DNA of 64,000 nt from the NCBI GenBank assembly GCA_003258795.1, contig QHMH01000009.1, forward strand, positions 49,547-113,546. The letters are read 5' to 3'. Positions within the stretch are counted from its first letter, which is position 1. Every line of letters starts with the position of its first letter. The notes beneath the pieces are model-generated. The model was not told the DNA's origin. It did not search any database and was given only the letters and a program-made list of their open reading frames with translations. Shown here piece by piece: positions 36,304-44,717 of the stretch. Origin of the DNA: Candidatus Melainabacteria bacterium (GTDB lineage Bacteria; Cyanobacteriota; Vampirovibrionia; Gastranaerophilales; Gastranaerophilaceae). A program made the translations under genes and the position numbers.

Positions 36304-36332
36304 AGTTTACAATAATTTATATTATATGGCAA
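36304..36332 (-). promoter_or_regulatory. Likely promoter of the TonB-like/sigma-like/STAND unit
   Basis: On the minus strand TTGCCA (36327-36332) and TAAACT (36304-36309) have a 17-base spacer, 28 bases before the start at 36275. GAGGTATTT in the leader is the only ribosome-site candidate and lies rather far from the ATG. Confidence 0.45.
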
Positions 36333-36354
36333 GGATTTAAAGAAAATTTCATAT

Positions 36355-36387
36355 AAAAAGAGGTTAATTTTGTAAAAATTAACCTCT
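36355..36387 (-). terminator. Terminator of dapA-secD-secF
   Basis: A 13-base-pair stem AGAGGTTAATTTT / AAAATTAACCTCT about 23 bases after the secF stop, with a short T run on the minus strand. Confidence 0.75.
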
Positions 36388-36409
36388 AATTATGATTTTT
36401 TTAAAAATT

Positions 36410-37378
36410 TTACGCTTTAGCGAGTTTTCTACCACGCCAAACATCGATTAACATACTTGCGAAGAAGATACTTGAGTAAGTACCAACTGCGATACCTAAA
36501 ATCATAGCCAACACAAAATCTCTTGTTGTAACTCCACCAAAAAAGTACAACGCAAGCAAAGTTATCAAAGTTGTCAATGAAGTATTGATACTTCTTGCAA
36601 GGGTTTGGTTTACACTCAAATTAACAATTTCTGAGAAATTCATTTTTCTTGAATAGTATTTTAAATTTTCACGAATTCTGTCGAACACAACAATTGTATC
36701 GTGAACTGAAAAACCAATAACGGTTAATACTGCTGTCAAGAACAATCCATCAATTTGAACATCAAAGAACAATCCCAAAATTGAGAAACATCCAATTACA
36801 AATATCGCATCGTGGAACAGCGCAAGCACTGTTGTGACAGCAAAGTCAAACTGAAATCTTATTGAAAGATATATAATTATACCTAAGAAAGCCAAACTCA
36901 ATGCAATAATAGAATTTTTTAACAATTCCTTACCCAATGTTGGACCAACGGAACTAATTTGAATAAGTTCTGTTGTAGGATAATCAGTTTTAACAATTTC
37001 AGTAATTTTTGAAACTTCTGTTGTATTGTGTTCATCAATAAATTTTGTTCTAATAGAAATAATTGAGTCGATATGTTCTTTTGTTTGAGCTTGTTGTTTT
37101 GCATTAACCTTGATTACTTGCAAAAACGGATTATCAACTCCACCATTTTCTAACTTAACTCTCAAATCACTTAAATCATGATTTGAAACAGCCTTATCAG
37201 TTGTATAGTTCAAAATAGTACCGCCAGTGTAGTCAATACCAACCTTAAGTGGCATATGATCTGGATATGTGATGCTTGAATAAATCATTGCAACGATACC
37301 AGGAAGAAGAAGGATAGCGGAAAGAATGAACCACAACCATCTATATTTTTCAATATTAACTAAATGCTTTTTTTCCAT
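36410..37378 (-). CDS. secF: Protein translocase subunit SecF
   Basis: 322 residues, six membrane helices. With SecD it uses the ion gradient to help the Sec translocon release exported proteins. Motifs: GIDYTGGTIL in the first periplasmic domain, SSVGPTLGKELLKNS, and GFSVHDTIVVFDRIREN in the helix 4-5 region. The periplasmic domain carries an insertion of about 50 residues (KQQAQTKEHIDSIIS and on) relative to short SecF proteins. Located 24 bases after secD. Confidence 0.97.
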   Translation of the reverse strand: MEKKHLVNIEKYRWLWFILSAILLLPGIVAMIYSSITYPDHMPLKVGIDYTGGTILNYTTDKAVSNHDLSDLRVKLENGGVDNPFLQVIKVNAKQQAQTKEHIDSIISIRTKFIDEHNTTEVSKITEIVKTDYPTTELIQISSVGPTLGKELLKNSIIALSLAFLGIIIYLSIRFQFDFAVTTVLALFHDAIFVIGCFSILGLFFDVQIDGLFLTAVLTVIGFSVHDTIVVFDRIRENLKYYSRKMNFSEIVNLSVNQTLARSINTSLTTLITLLALYFFGGVTTRDFVLAMILGIAVGTYSSIFFASMLIDVWRGRKLAKA

Positions 37379-37402
37379 TTTATATTACCTTTTCCTTTTT
37401 TA

Positions 37403-38710
37403 TCAGTCCAAAACTCCGAATTTAGCTTTTTCACGTTTAGTTTCCGAAGCTTCGTATATTTTTCCTATTTCATCTTTCTTTAATCCGAATAATTCAGGAT
37501 ATTTCAAATCGCCAGTACCAAATACAAGGTGCATAATGTTTTTGGTAATAGTAATTGCAGAGAACATTGAAACAAGTACCCCTAACGCAAGTGTTAGAGC
37601 AAAACCTTTAACAACGCTTGTACCAAAGTAATAAAGAATTATACAAGTGATAATCGTTGACATGTTTGAGTCAAAGATACTTGAAAACGCTCTATCAAAC
37701 CCTGCGTTAATAGCGGTAAATAAAGTTCTGCCTGCACGAAGTTCTTCTTTTGTTCTTTCAAAAATTAAAATGTTAGCATCAACTGCCATACCAATACTCA
37801 AGATAAAACCTGCGATACCTGCAAGAGTCAAGGTAACAGGAATTGTTTTAAATAGTGCAAAAAGAATTATACTGTATGCAATCAATGCGATGTCTGCAAT
37901 CAAACCAGGAAGTCTGTAGTATGCAATCATGAAAAGCATTACAAGAGATAACCCGATAATCCCAGCAACTTTAGATTTTTCGACACTGTCAGCACCCAAA
38001 GTTGGACCAACAACGTTTTCTTCAATAACACTTGCAGGAATAGGCAAAGCCCCAGCGTTTAGAAGATCAACTGTTTTCTTCGCTTCCTCATATTGAAAAC
38101 CAGAATCGCCGCCTGAAATTTGAGCGTTTCCACCAACAATTGCTTCTCTGATAACAGGAGCAGATTGCAATTCCCCGTTAAAGAAAATCGCCATTTGCTT
38201 ACCAACCAAACGAGATGTTATTTCACCGAATTTTTTTGTTCCCTCATCGTTAAATCTCAAGTCGACAACCCATTGTCCATTTTGAGATGTTCCTACAAGA
38301 GCTTTTGACAAGTCTTTACCACTTAATCCAGTAGAAATCCAAGTCTGTTGACCGTCAACGATAGGCCCTGGTTCTTTGAATTCCAATGCTGCAGTTTCGC
38401 CGATGAATTCTTTTGCCTTATTCAAATCTTGAACGTTTGGAATTTCAATCAAAAGTCTTTTATCGCCAGTTTGTTGAACGATAGTTTCAGCAACACCCAA
38501 CTTGTTAATTCTGTTTTCAATTGCAAATCTCAAACTATCCATCATATCTGGAGTAATTTTTGCAATTGTATCAGTTGTTTGAGCCTCTAATACCAATCTT
38601 GAACCGCCGACCAAATCAAGTCCTAATTTTGTCGGTTTTACAAGCACTAATATCGCACTTGTTAAGACAATAAAAAAGACTATCCAAAATGTAATTATTT
38701 TGTCTTTCAT
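37403..38710 (-). CDS. secD: Protein translocase subunit SecD
   Basis: 435 residues, partner of SecF. It starts with one membrane helix and LGLDLVGGSRLVLEA, has the P1 head domain and then VVGPTLGADSVEKSK and GMAVDANILIFERTKEELR. It is the short form seen in Gram-positives and cyanobacteria; the E. coli protein is about 180 residues longer in the periplasmic part. The ribosome site is GAGGA. It forms an operon with dapA (18 bases upstream) and secF. Confidence 0.97.
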   Translation of the reverse strand: MKDKIITFWIVFFIVLTSAILVLVKPTKLGLDLVGGSRLVLEAQTTDTIAKITPDMMDSLRFAIENRINKLGVAETIVQQTGDKRLLIEIPNVQDLNKAKEFIGETAALEFKEPGPIVDGQQTWISTGLSGKDLSKALVGTSQNGQWVVDLRFNDEGTKKFGEITSRLVGKQMAIFFNGELQSAPVIREAIVGGNAQISGGDSGFQYEEAKKTVDLLNAGALPIPASVIEENVVGPTLGADSVEKSKVAGIIGLSLVMLFMIAYYRLPGLIADIALIAYSIILFALFKTIPVTLTLAGIAGFILSIGMAVDANILIFERTKEELRAGRTLFTAINAGFDRAFSSIFDSNMSTIITCIILYYFGTSVVKGFALTLALGVLVSMFSAITITKNIMHLVFGTGDLKYPELFGLKKDEIGKIYEASETKREKAKFGVLD

Positions 38711-38728
38711 TTTTTCCTCAATTCTGTC

Positions 38729-39622
38729 TTATTCTGCCATAAACTTATCTATAGTTTCATAAAGTTCTGCTTTTTCTGAATCATTCAATTCTACAAGCGG
38801 TAACCTTACGCAAGATTTTATCAATCCTGCCTTTTCCAACGCCGCCTTAACAGGCACAGGGTTTGGAGCCATAAACATTTTCTTGAAAATAGGATAAAGT
38901 TTTAAATGCATATTTTTTGCAAAAATATAATTTCCATTTTCAAAATTATGTATCATTGTTTTTATTTCATTACACCAAAGGTGAGAAGCAACAGAAATCA
39001 CTCCCTCAACGCCCAATGACATCATTGGAAGTGTCAAGCTGTCATCTCCAGAATATATTGTAAAGTCTTCTGGACAAGCTATTTTTAACTCTGATATAAC
39101 ATCTAAATCAAAATAACTTTGCTTTAATCCAACAATATTTTCATACTTTTCTGCAAGCAACCTAACCGTTTCAACCGTCATATTAACCCCAGTTCTGCTT
39201 GGAATGTTGTATAAAAATATCGGCAAATTTGTACTCTCTGCAATTTTTGAAAAGTGAGCAATAATACCACTTTGTGAAGGCTTGTTATAATAAGGCACCA
39301 CAGAAAGAATTGCATCTGCGCCTTCTTTTTCAGCCATTTTTACCGTTTTAACAGCATTTTCAGTCGAATTTGAGCCTGCTCCAAATATAACTTTTGCCTT
39401 GTTTGCACAAGCTCTCTTAACAGAAGACAACAATTCAAACTTTTCATCAACACTCAATGTAGGACTCTCTCCCGTTGTACCTGCGATGAGAATAGAGTCA
39501 GAACCAGTCTTTACAAGATGTTTTACTAAAGTTTCTGCACCTTCATAATCAACTTTCAAATCCCTACTAAACGGAGTAACCATTGCAGTTATAACTTTTC
39601 CCGCATCATACCTTTTTGTCAT
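38729..39622 (-). CDS. dapA: 4-hydroxy-tetrahydrodipicolinate synthase
   Basis: 297 residues. It condenses pyruvate with aspartate semialdehyde in lysine and diaminopimelate synthesis, the latter needed for peptidoglycan. TIM-barrel motifs: GTTGESPTLS, the Tyr in LYNIPSRTGVNM, and the Schiff-base Lys in ENIVGLKQSYFD. Strong AAGGAG ribosome site. It is first in an operon with secDF, an unusual but not functionally telling pairing. Confidence 0.96.
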   Translation of the reverse strand: MTKRYDAGKVITAMVTPFSRDLKVDYEGAETLVKHLVKTGSDSILIAGTTGESPTLSVDEKFELLSSVKRACANKAKVIFGAGSNSTENAVKTVKMAEKEGADAILSVVPYYNKPSQSGIIAHFSKIAESTNLPIFLYNIPSRTGVNMTVETVRLLAEKYENIVGLKQSYFDLDVISELKIACPEDFTIYSGDDSLTLPMMSLGVEGVISVASHLWCNEIKTMIHNFENGNYIFAKNMHLKLYPIFKKMFMAPNPVPVKAALEKAGLIKSCVRLPLVELNDSEKAELYETIDKFMAE

Positions 39623-39649
39623 TTGTTTCTCCTTAAATCGTCCGATTTG

Positions 39650-39655
39650 ATTATA
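39650..39655 (-). promoter_or_regulatory. -10 box before dapA
   Basis: TATAAT on the minus strand, 27 bases before the dapA start. Between it and the ribosome site lies a small palindrome (AAATCG / CGATTT) that could be an operator, though this is speculative. Confidence 0.45.
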
Positions 39656-39708
39656 TAATAAAAAAGATATCAGTAAATATATTCAACTGGACAATATTTT
39701 CACATACT

Positions 39709-39738
39709 GAAGGCTCGAAACTTAAGTTTCGAGCCTTC
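39709..39738. terminator. Perfect 30-base palindrome after rpmB
   Basis: GAAGGCTCGAAACTT joined directly to its reverse complement, 13 bases after the rpmB stop. Its position fits a terminator for rpmB, but neither strand shows a T run after it. As RNA the central bases would form the loop. Confidence 0.65.
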
Positions 39739-39751
39739 ATCTTAATCAAAA

Positions 39752-39943
39752 TTAAAGAACTTTTTGTACTTTACCTGCACTTAAGCATGATGTGCAAACT
39801 TTAATTCTTTTTACCGTTCCACCCATGTTAACTTTTACTGATTGTAAATTTGGTGCTTGACGGTGTACGTTTTGCTTATGAGAAAAAGTTACTTTAGCTG
39901 ATTTCAACGGAGTTTTTCCGCAAATTTCACATTGTCTTGACAT
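39752..39943 (-). CDS. rpmB: 50S ribosomal protein L28
   Basis: 63 residues, large-subunit ribosomal protein. CEICGKTPLKSAKVTFSHKQ at the start and CTSCLSAGKV at the end give the four-Cys zinc-binding form. HRQAPNLQSVKV is the family core. Single-gene unit with an AAGGA-type ribosome site. Confidence 0.97.
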   Translation of the reverse strand: MSRQCEICGKTPLKSAKVTFSHKQNVHRQAPNLQSVKVNMGGTVKRIKVCTSCLSAGKVQKVL

Positions 39944-40013
39944 GTTTTTTTCCTTTTTTTACTCGGTACCTGTCTTAAAAATATCGCAAAAAAACTTTAT
40001 TTACAAGTACTTT

Positions 40014-40274
40014 TTAAAATTTTATGTTAAGTTCTTTTAAAAACTCTTCTTTTTGTCTGCGGTTAAGTTTTTTTATTCGTACTTCTTCCCTTAATGCTTC
40101 CTCTTTAGTTTCAAATTCTTTTGTATACAAGATTTTTTCGGGCTTATGCATTCTCGTGTACTTTGCGCCAACTCCATTAAGGTGCTTTTTAAAGCGTTTT
40201 TCTACATCATCTGTGTAACCACAATAAAAACATTTATCCACTGTTAAAAGAATGTAAACAAAATATTTTTTCAT
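40014..40274 (-). CDS. GIY-YIG family nuclease (YhbQ-like)
   Basis: 86 residues from MKKYFVYILL. Single GIY-YIG domain: YFVYILLTVDKCFYCGYTDD carries the motif in the form YVYILL...FYCGYT, followed by the catalytic Arg in DVEKRFKKHLNG and a Lys/Glu-rich C-terminus. Members of this small stand-alone family act on DNA, some on damaged or structured DNA, but the role is not settled. No ribosome site; the start lies 22 bases from the divergent gene, so the two promoters overlap. Confidence 0.9.
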   Translation of the reverse strand: MKKYFVYILLTVDKCFYCGYTDDVEKRFKKHLNGVGAKYTRMHKPEKILYTKEFETKEEALREEVRIKKLNRRQKEEFLKELNIKF

Positions 40275-40282
40275 AGATTTAT

Positions 40283-40293
40283 GATAATATAAT
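40283..40293 (+). promoter_or_regulatory. Overlapping divergent promoter region
   Basis: GATAATATAAT sits three bases before the ATG at 40297 on the plus strand. Depending on which box is used (GATAAT or TATAAT), the transcript begins at or just inside the start codon. The minus-strand gene starts at 40274 and must share the same 22 bases. Confidence 0.5.
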
Positions 40294-40296
40294 TTT

Positions 40297-40746
40297 ATGA
40301 TAAAAGACAGCATTAAAAATTACTTAACATACAACTTGGACGAAAAGTTAAATGCGGGACTGAAATACCTTGCCCAAACCGATTTTTCATCAATGGAAAA
40401 CGGCAAATATGAAATATTGAAAGACAAAGTCTTCGCAATTGTTCAAGATTACAACACAAAAAATGAGAACATTGCAAAATTTGAGGCTCATAGAAAATAT
40501 ATTGACATTCAATATATTATTAAAGGTCATGAAAAAATCGGAGTTGCCCAGATTGAAGGTTATACTGCAATAGACGACTATGATGAAGAAAAAGACATAA
40601 TATTTTTTGACGGCAAAGCAAACGATTTTATTACAATGAAAGAAGGCGACTTTGCAATATTCTTTCCACAAGACCTTCACATGCCTTCAGTAGCAATAAA
40701 TGAAAGCTCATACGTCAAAAAGGTTGTAGTAAAATCAACCGTCTAA
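40297..40746 (+). CDS. YhcH/YjgK/YiaL family protein (DUF386)
   Basis: 149 residues. The beta-barrel (cupin-like) signatures are HRKYIDIQYIIKGHEKIGV and the metal-site end FAIFFPQDLHMPSVAI. Members are linked to sialic-acid or uncommon-sugar use and toxin-antitoxin biofilm effects, with no settled reaction. Transcribed alone, no ribosome site, probably leaderless. It ends two bases before the convergent clpX gene with no terminator between them. Confidence 0.9.
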   Translation: MIKDSIKNYLTYNLDEKLNAGLKYLAQTDFSSMENGKYEILKDKVFAIVQDYNTKNENIAKFEAHRKYIDIQYIIKGHEKIGVAQIEGYTAIDDYDEEKDIIFFDGKANDFITMKEGDFAIFFPQDLHMPSVAINESSYVKKVVVKSTV

Positions 40747-40748
40747 AA

Positions 40749-42056
40749 TTAAGCAATTTCTTCTATCGCAGGTCTTTTCTTTGTTGGAAGCTTAATCAAA
40801 TCAGCTTCTTTTGAATTTCTTTTTTCAACCATTTCTTTAGTTACAGTAAATGTAGTAAGACCCTCTTTTGACGGAATTTCATACATAATATTGAGCATAA
40901 GTTCTTCAACAATAGAACGAAGCGCTCTTGCCCCAGTTTTTCTTTTAATCGCTTCTTTAGCAATCAAGTCGATAGCCTCAGGTTCAAATTCTAAATCAAC
41001 TCCGTCCATCTTGAGTAAGCATTTATACTGTTTCAAAATAGCATTTTTAGGTTCTGTCAAAATCATCTTAAGAGTCTTTTCATCCAAAGCATCAAGCACA
41101 GCATAAACTGGAACACGACCAATAAATTCTGGAATCAAACCAAATTTTAACAAATCTTCTGGTTGTAAATTTTTAAGAAGTTTTGATGCTGCAATTTCCT
41201 TTTCAGCTTTCGTTGCAGGGGCTTTAGCACCAAAACCCATTCCTGCAGAATCACCAGCTCTTCTTTCCACAATCATGTCAAGTCCAACAAATGCACCACC
41301 AACAATGAACAATATATTGCTTGTATCAATTTGAATGAACTCTTGATGCGGATGTTTTCTTCCACCTTGAGGCGGAACGTTTGCAACAGTACCCTCAATC
41401 ATTTTCAAGAGAGCTTGTTGAACACCTTCACCAGATACATCTCTTGTAATTGATGCATTTTCTGATTTTCTTGCAATCTTATCGATTTCGTCAATATAAA
41501 TAATACCTTTTTCAGCCTTTGCAGCATCATAATTTGCATTTTGTAGCAATCTCAAAAGTATATTTTCTACGTCATCACCGACATAACCAGCTTCAGTCAA
41601 TGTGGTAGCATCAGCAACTGCAAAAGGAACATCAAGCATTTTAGCGAGAGTTTGTGCCAAAAGAGTTTTACCAGAACCAGTAGGACCTACAAGAAGAATA
41701 TTAGATTTTTGGATTTCAACACTATCCTTATTTTTACTTTGATTGTGTCTTAATCTCTTGTAATGGTTATACACAGCAACCGATAAAACTTTTTTTGCAT
41801 CATCTTGTCCAACGATATGCATATCCAAATGTGCCTTTATCTCAGCTGGCTTTGGAATTGGCTTTTCTTCCGGTGCAAGCTCTTCTTCTGGATTTTTTTC
41901 TTTTCCTTCAAAGAATTCTTCATCCAAAATTTCATTACACAATTCCACACACTCGTCACAAATATATACTTCAGGTCCGGCAATCAATTTTTTTACCTGA
42001 TCCTGTGTCTTTCCGCAAAAAGAACATTTCAATCTGCTATCGTCATACTTGGACAT
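40749..42056 (-). CDS. clpX: ATP-dependent Clp protease ATPase subunit ClpX
   Basis: 435 residues. N-terminal four-Cys zinc domain (CSFCGKTQ, CDECVELC), AAA+ domain with Walker A GPTGSGKTLLAQ and Walker B IIYIDEIDKI, the pore loop region GYVGDDVEN, and the ClpP-docking IGF-type loop at LKFGLIPEFIGR. It unfolds tagged proteins and feeds them into ClpP. Eleven bases after clpP. Confidence 0.98.
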   Translation of the reverse strand: MSKYDDSRLKCSFCGKTQDQVKKLIAGPEVYICDECVELCNEILDEEFFEGKEKNPEEELAPEEKPIPKPAEIKAHLDMHIVGQDDAKKVLSVAVYNHYKRLRHNQSKNKDSVEIQKSNILLVGPTGSGKTLLAQTLAKMLDVPFAVADATTLTEAGYVGDDVENILLRLLQNANYDAAKAEKGIIYIDEIDKIARKSENASITRDVSGEGVQQALLKMIEGTVANVPPQGGRKHPHQEFIQIDTSNILFIVGGAFVGLDMIVERRAGDSAGMGFGAKAPATKAEKEIAASKLLKNLQPEDLLKFGLIPEFIGRVPVYAVLDALDEKTLKMILTEPKNAILKQYKCLLKMDGVDLEFEPEAIDLIAKEAIKRKTGARALRSIVEELMLNIMYEIPSKEGLTTFTVTKEMVEKRNSKEADLIKLPTKKRPAIEEIA

Positions 42057-42067
42057 AAGTTTCTCCC

Positions 42068-42658
42068 TTATTGAATTTCATCTCTTGTAATGACTTTGTC
42101 AATCATACCATATTCCAAAGCTTCTTGAGGAGTCATGATATAATCTCTGTCAGTATCTTTTTCGATTTTCTTCAATGTTTGACCTGTATTAGCTGAAAGA
42201 ATTTCATTCAAAGATTTTTTAATTCTAATGATTTCTGCAGCTTGAATTTCGATATCAGTAGCTTGACCTTGAGCACCGCCTAAAGGTTGGTGAATCAAAA
42301 CTCTTGAGTGAGGTAAAGCCATTCTTTTGCCTTTAGTACCAGCTGCAAGAAGGAAAGCACCCATACTTGCTGCTTGACCCAAACAAATTGTACTTACATC
42401 AGCTCTAATGTGTTGCATTGTATCATAGATTGCAAAACCTGCAGTAACGCTACCTCCTGGAGAGTTGATATATAACATAATATCTTTTTCTGGATTTTCA
42501 CTATCCAAAAGCAACAATTGTGCAACAACCAAATTTGCAACCATATCGTCAATACCTGTTCCCAAGAAAATAATTCTTTCTCTCAAAAGTCTTGAGAAAA
42601 TATCAAACGATCTTTCACCTCTGCTTGATTGTTCAATAACTACTGGTACAAAACTCAT
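42068..42658 (-). CDS. clpP: ATP-dependent Clp protease proteolytic subunit
   Basis: 196 residues. Serine protease with catalytic Ser in GQAASMGAFLL, His in SRVLIHQPLGG and Asp further on (DTDRDYIMTP region). It forms the tetradecameric chamber that works with ClpX. Part of the classic tig-clpP-clpX order. Confidence 0.98.
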   Translation of the reverse strand: MSFVPVVIEQSSRGERSFDIFSRLLRERIIFLGTGIDDMVANLVVAQLLLLDSENPEKDIMLYINSPGGSVTAGFAIYDTMQHIRADVSTICLGQAASMGAFLLAAGTKGKRMALPHSRVLIHQPLGGAQGQATDIEIQAAEIIRIKKSLNEILSANTGQTLKKIEKDTDRDYIMTPQEALEYGMIDKVITRDEIQ

Positions 42659-42684
42659 TTTGTGTTTCCTTCCTGTTTCATTAC

Positions 42685-43977
42685 TTATTTCAAATTTATT
42701 TCGTTATTTTTTGTCAAAAAGTCGATAACTTTTTCACTCATGATTTGTTGAGAAATGCTTGTCAAAATCGCAGGATTTTGTTTAAGTTGATTTATCATAG
42801 CATCTTTATCAAGTCTATACATTGACTGAACTTCTGCCAATTTAGAATCGAAATCAGATGTTTCAATTTTGATATCTTCAGCTTTTGCAATTGCCTCAAC
42901 TACAAGAGAGCTTTTTACACGAAGTTCAGCATCCTTTCTGATTTCTTCGTTAATCTTAGCCTCATCTTGAGTTTTCATAACATCATCGTATGAAAATCCT
43001 TGAGCAGCAAGTCTTTGTTTGTACTCATTCAATAATTGTTGAGCTTCTCTATCAATCATTGATGGTTGAATATCAACCTTAACACCTTCTAAAACTTTTT
43101 CAAATACTGCTTTTTTCATCAAAGCATCATCTTCTCTTTTCTTTGCATCATCCAAGAATTTTTGGATATCAGCTTTTAAATCATCAACATTATTGAATGG
43201 TCCTACTTTTTTAGCAAATTCATCATTCAATTCTGGCAAAACTCTTTCTTGAATTTGGTTGATCTTAATTTTGAATACCGCAGGTTTTCCCGCAAGCTTC
43301 TTTTCATGATATGTTTCTGGGAATGTAACATTGATATCAAATTCTTCATTCAAATTATGTCCAACTATTGCTTCTGCAAAGCCTGGAATGAAGTTTGAAT
43401 GAGCCAAGTCGAGAGTGTAATTTTTACCTTCTCCACCTTGAATTTTTTCTCCGTCAACAGATCCGTCAAAATCAATCTTGCAAATGTCTTTTTCATTTGC
43501 AGCTCTATCTGTTACATCTTTCAATGTTGCTTGTCTTTCAAGGAAGCTGTTTAATGATTTGTCAAAAGCACCTTCTGGATGTTTGTATTGTTCAACATCA
43601 AGTTTCATATTTTTGTAATCACCCAAAGTAACTTCAGGTTTAACTTCTGCTTTCGCAACCAATTTCAAGTCTTTTCCTTGTTCAAATTCATAAGATTCAA
43701 CCGATGGTTGAGTTACTATATCTAAATTGTTTTCTGAAATAACTTCGTTAAAAACTTCTGGCAAAAGTGCTTCTAATGCTTCATATTTAATTGCATCAAT
43801 CCCAAAATTTCTTTCGATAACTGCCTTTGGAGCTTTTCCTTTTCTAAATCCTGGAATATTAGCATTTTCAGAAATTCTTCTTACTGCCTTGTCATAAGCT
43901 TTTTGAGCTTCTTCTTTTGGGACTTCAATTTCCATGTGAACGATGTTATTTTCTTCTTTTTTTAATTCAACTTTCAT
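42685..43977 (-). CDS. tig: Trigger factor
   Basis: 430 residues from MKVELKKEEN, which has a GGAGAGAAGG ribosome site; in-frame codons upstream are not convincing. Ribosome-bound chaperone and peptidyl-prolyl isomerase. The ribosome-binding signature is PGFRKGKAPKAVIE (about 42-55), the isomerase domain (about 150-240) includes CKIDFDGSVDGE, and the C-terminal arms are helical. Two TATAAT-like boxes lie on the minus strand at 43999-44004 and 44014-44019. Confidence 0.96.
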   Translation of the reverse strand: MKVELKKEENNIVHMEIEVPKEEAQKAYDKAVRRISENANIPGFRKGKAPKAVIERNFGIDAIKYEALEALLPEVFNEVISENNLDIVTQPSVESYEFEQGKDLKLVAKAEVKPEVTLGDYKNMKLDVEQYKHPEGAFDKSLNSFLERQATLKDVTDRAANEKDICKIDFDGSVDGEKIQGGEGKNYTLDLAHSNFIPGFAEAIVGHNLNEEFDINVTFPETYHEKKLAGKPAVFKIKINQIQERVLPELNDEFAKKVGPFNNVDDLKADIQKFLDDAKKREDDALMKKAVFEKVLEGVKVDIQPSMIDREAQQLLNEYKQRLAAQGFSYDDVMKTQDEAKINEEIRKDAELRVKSSLVVEAIAKAEDIKIETSDFDSKLAEVQSMYRLDKDAMINQLKQNPAILTSISQQIMSEKVIDFLTKNNEINLK

Positions 43978-44157
43978 ATTTTTCCTTCTCTCCTGAATAT
44001 TATATGTGCAAATATTATAAATCAAATATAAATATAAAGCAACTTGCCAATTTCTATATTTCAACCTTATGGACGATATTGAATAAACCTTAGGATTGAT
44101 GTCCACTTGATTAAAAAAACCTAACATGTTAATCGAAGGAAAATACGAGGTTTTATT

Positions 44158-44658
44158 TTGAAGAAAATATTTATTATTTTTTTGCTATACATAATTGGAA
44201 TTTCTCAAGCATCTGCAAATGTTTTGAATTCCATCGAAATCAAAAATAATCAAAATTCTTATGATATATTCTTAAACGCAGAAAATACACTAAAACCAAG
44301 AACAAAAACAATTTCAAACGGGGAAGTAAAAATTGTTTTAAAAAACACACAACCAGCTAAAAATCTTAAAACAATTTATAACACCTCTAAAATAAACAAT
44401 CTTGTAATAAATTCGACAGACAAATCAACTGAAATTTTTATACAAGCTCCAGATATAAAAAATGCAACAATCAATTCCAAACCTTTGGAGCAAAAAGGAT
44501 TTAATTTCTATTGGCTTCTTGCTTTAGCATTGTTGTTTAATAAGAGAAAACAAGAACAACTTCCTATTATTGGAAAAACAAGATACAAATACGACATCTC
44601 TAAAGACAAACTTAAACCCGCAAGAATACAAGAAGACAGAATTAAAATTTCTGCATAA
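44158..44658 (+). CDS. Exported AMIN-like protein with one C-terminal membrane segment
   Basis: 166 residues, starting with TTG seven bases after a GAGG ribosome site; no ATG fits. A signal peptide (1-21, ending SQASA) is followed by a beta-rich region of about 90 residues (NVLNSIEIKNNQNSYDIFLN onward) that resembles AMIN domains, which target amidases and secretins to peptidoglycan. A hydrophobic segment (YWLLALALLF) and a basic tail end the protein. The AMIN match is by pattern only. Confidence 0.65.
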   Translation: MKKIFIIFLLYIIGISQASANVLNSIEIKNNQNSYDIFLNAENTLKPRTKTISNGEVKIVLKNTQPAKNLKTIYNTSKINNLVINSTDKSTEIFIQAPDIKNATINSKPLEQKGFNFYWLLALALLFNKRKQEQLPIIGKTRYKYDISKDKLKPARIQEDRIKISA

Positions 44659-44688
44659 AAAATTTCTTTACCCTTATTTTGTGTGTAG

Positions 44689-44694
44689 TATAAT
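44689..44694 (+). promoter_or_regulatory. -10 box of mgtE
   Basis: TATAAT, 23 bases before the ATG at 44718. Ribosome site AAAAGG follows at about 44707. No -35 match is clear, and no magnesium riboswitch can be seen in the short leader. Confidence 0.5.
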
Positions 44695-44717
44695 TGAGTA
44701 CAGGTAAAAGGTACACT

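Noticed and set aside
43978..44127. 50-residue N-terminal extension of trigger factor
   Set aside because: The extension has no family match, and the internal ATG has a strong ribosome site and the usual MKVEL-type start.
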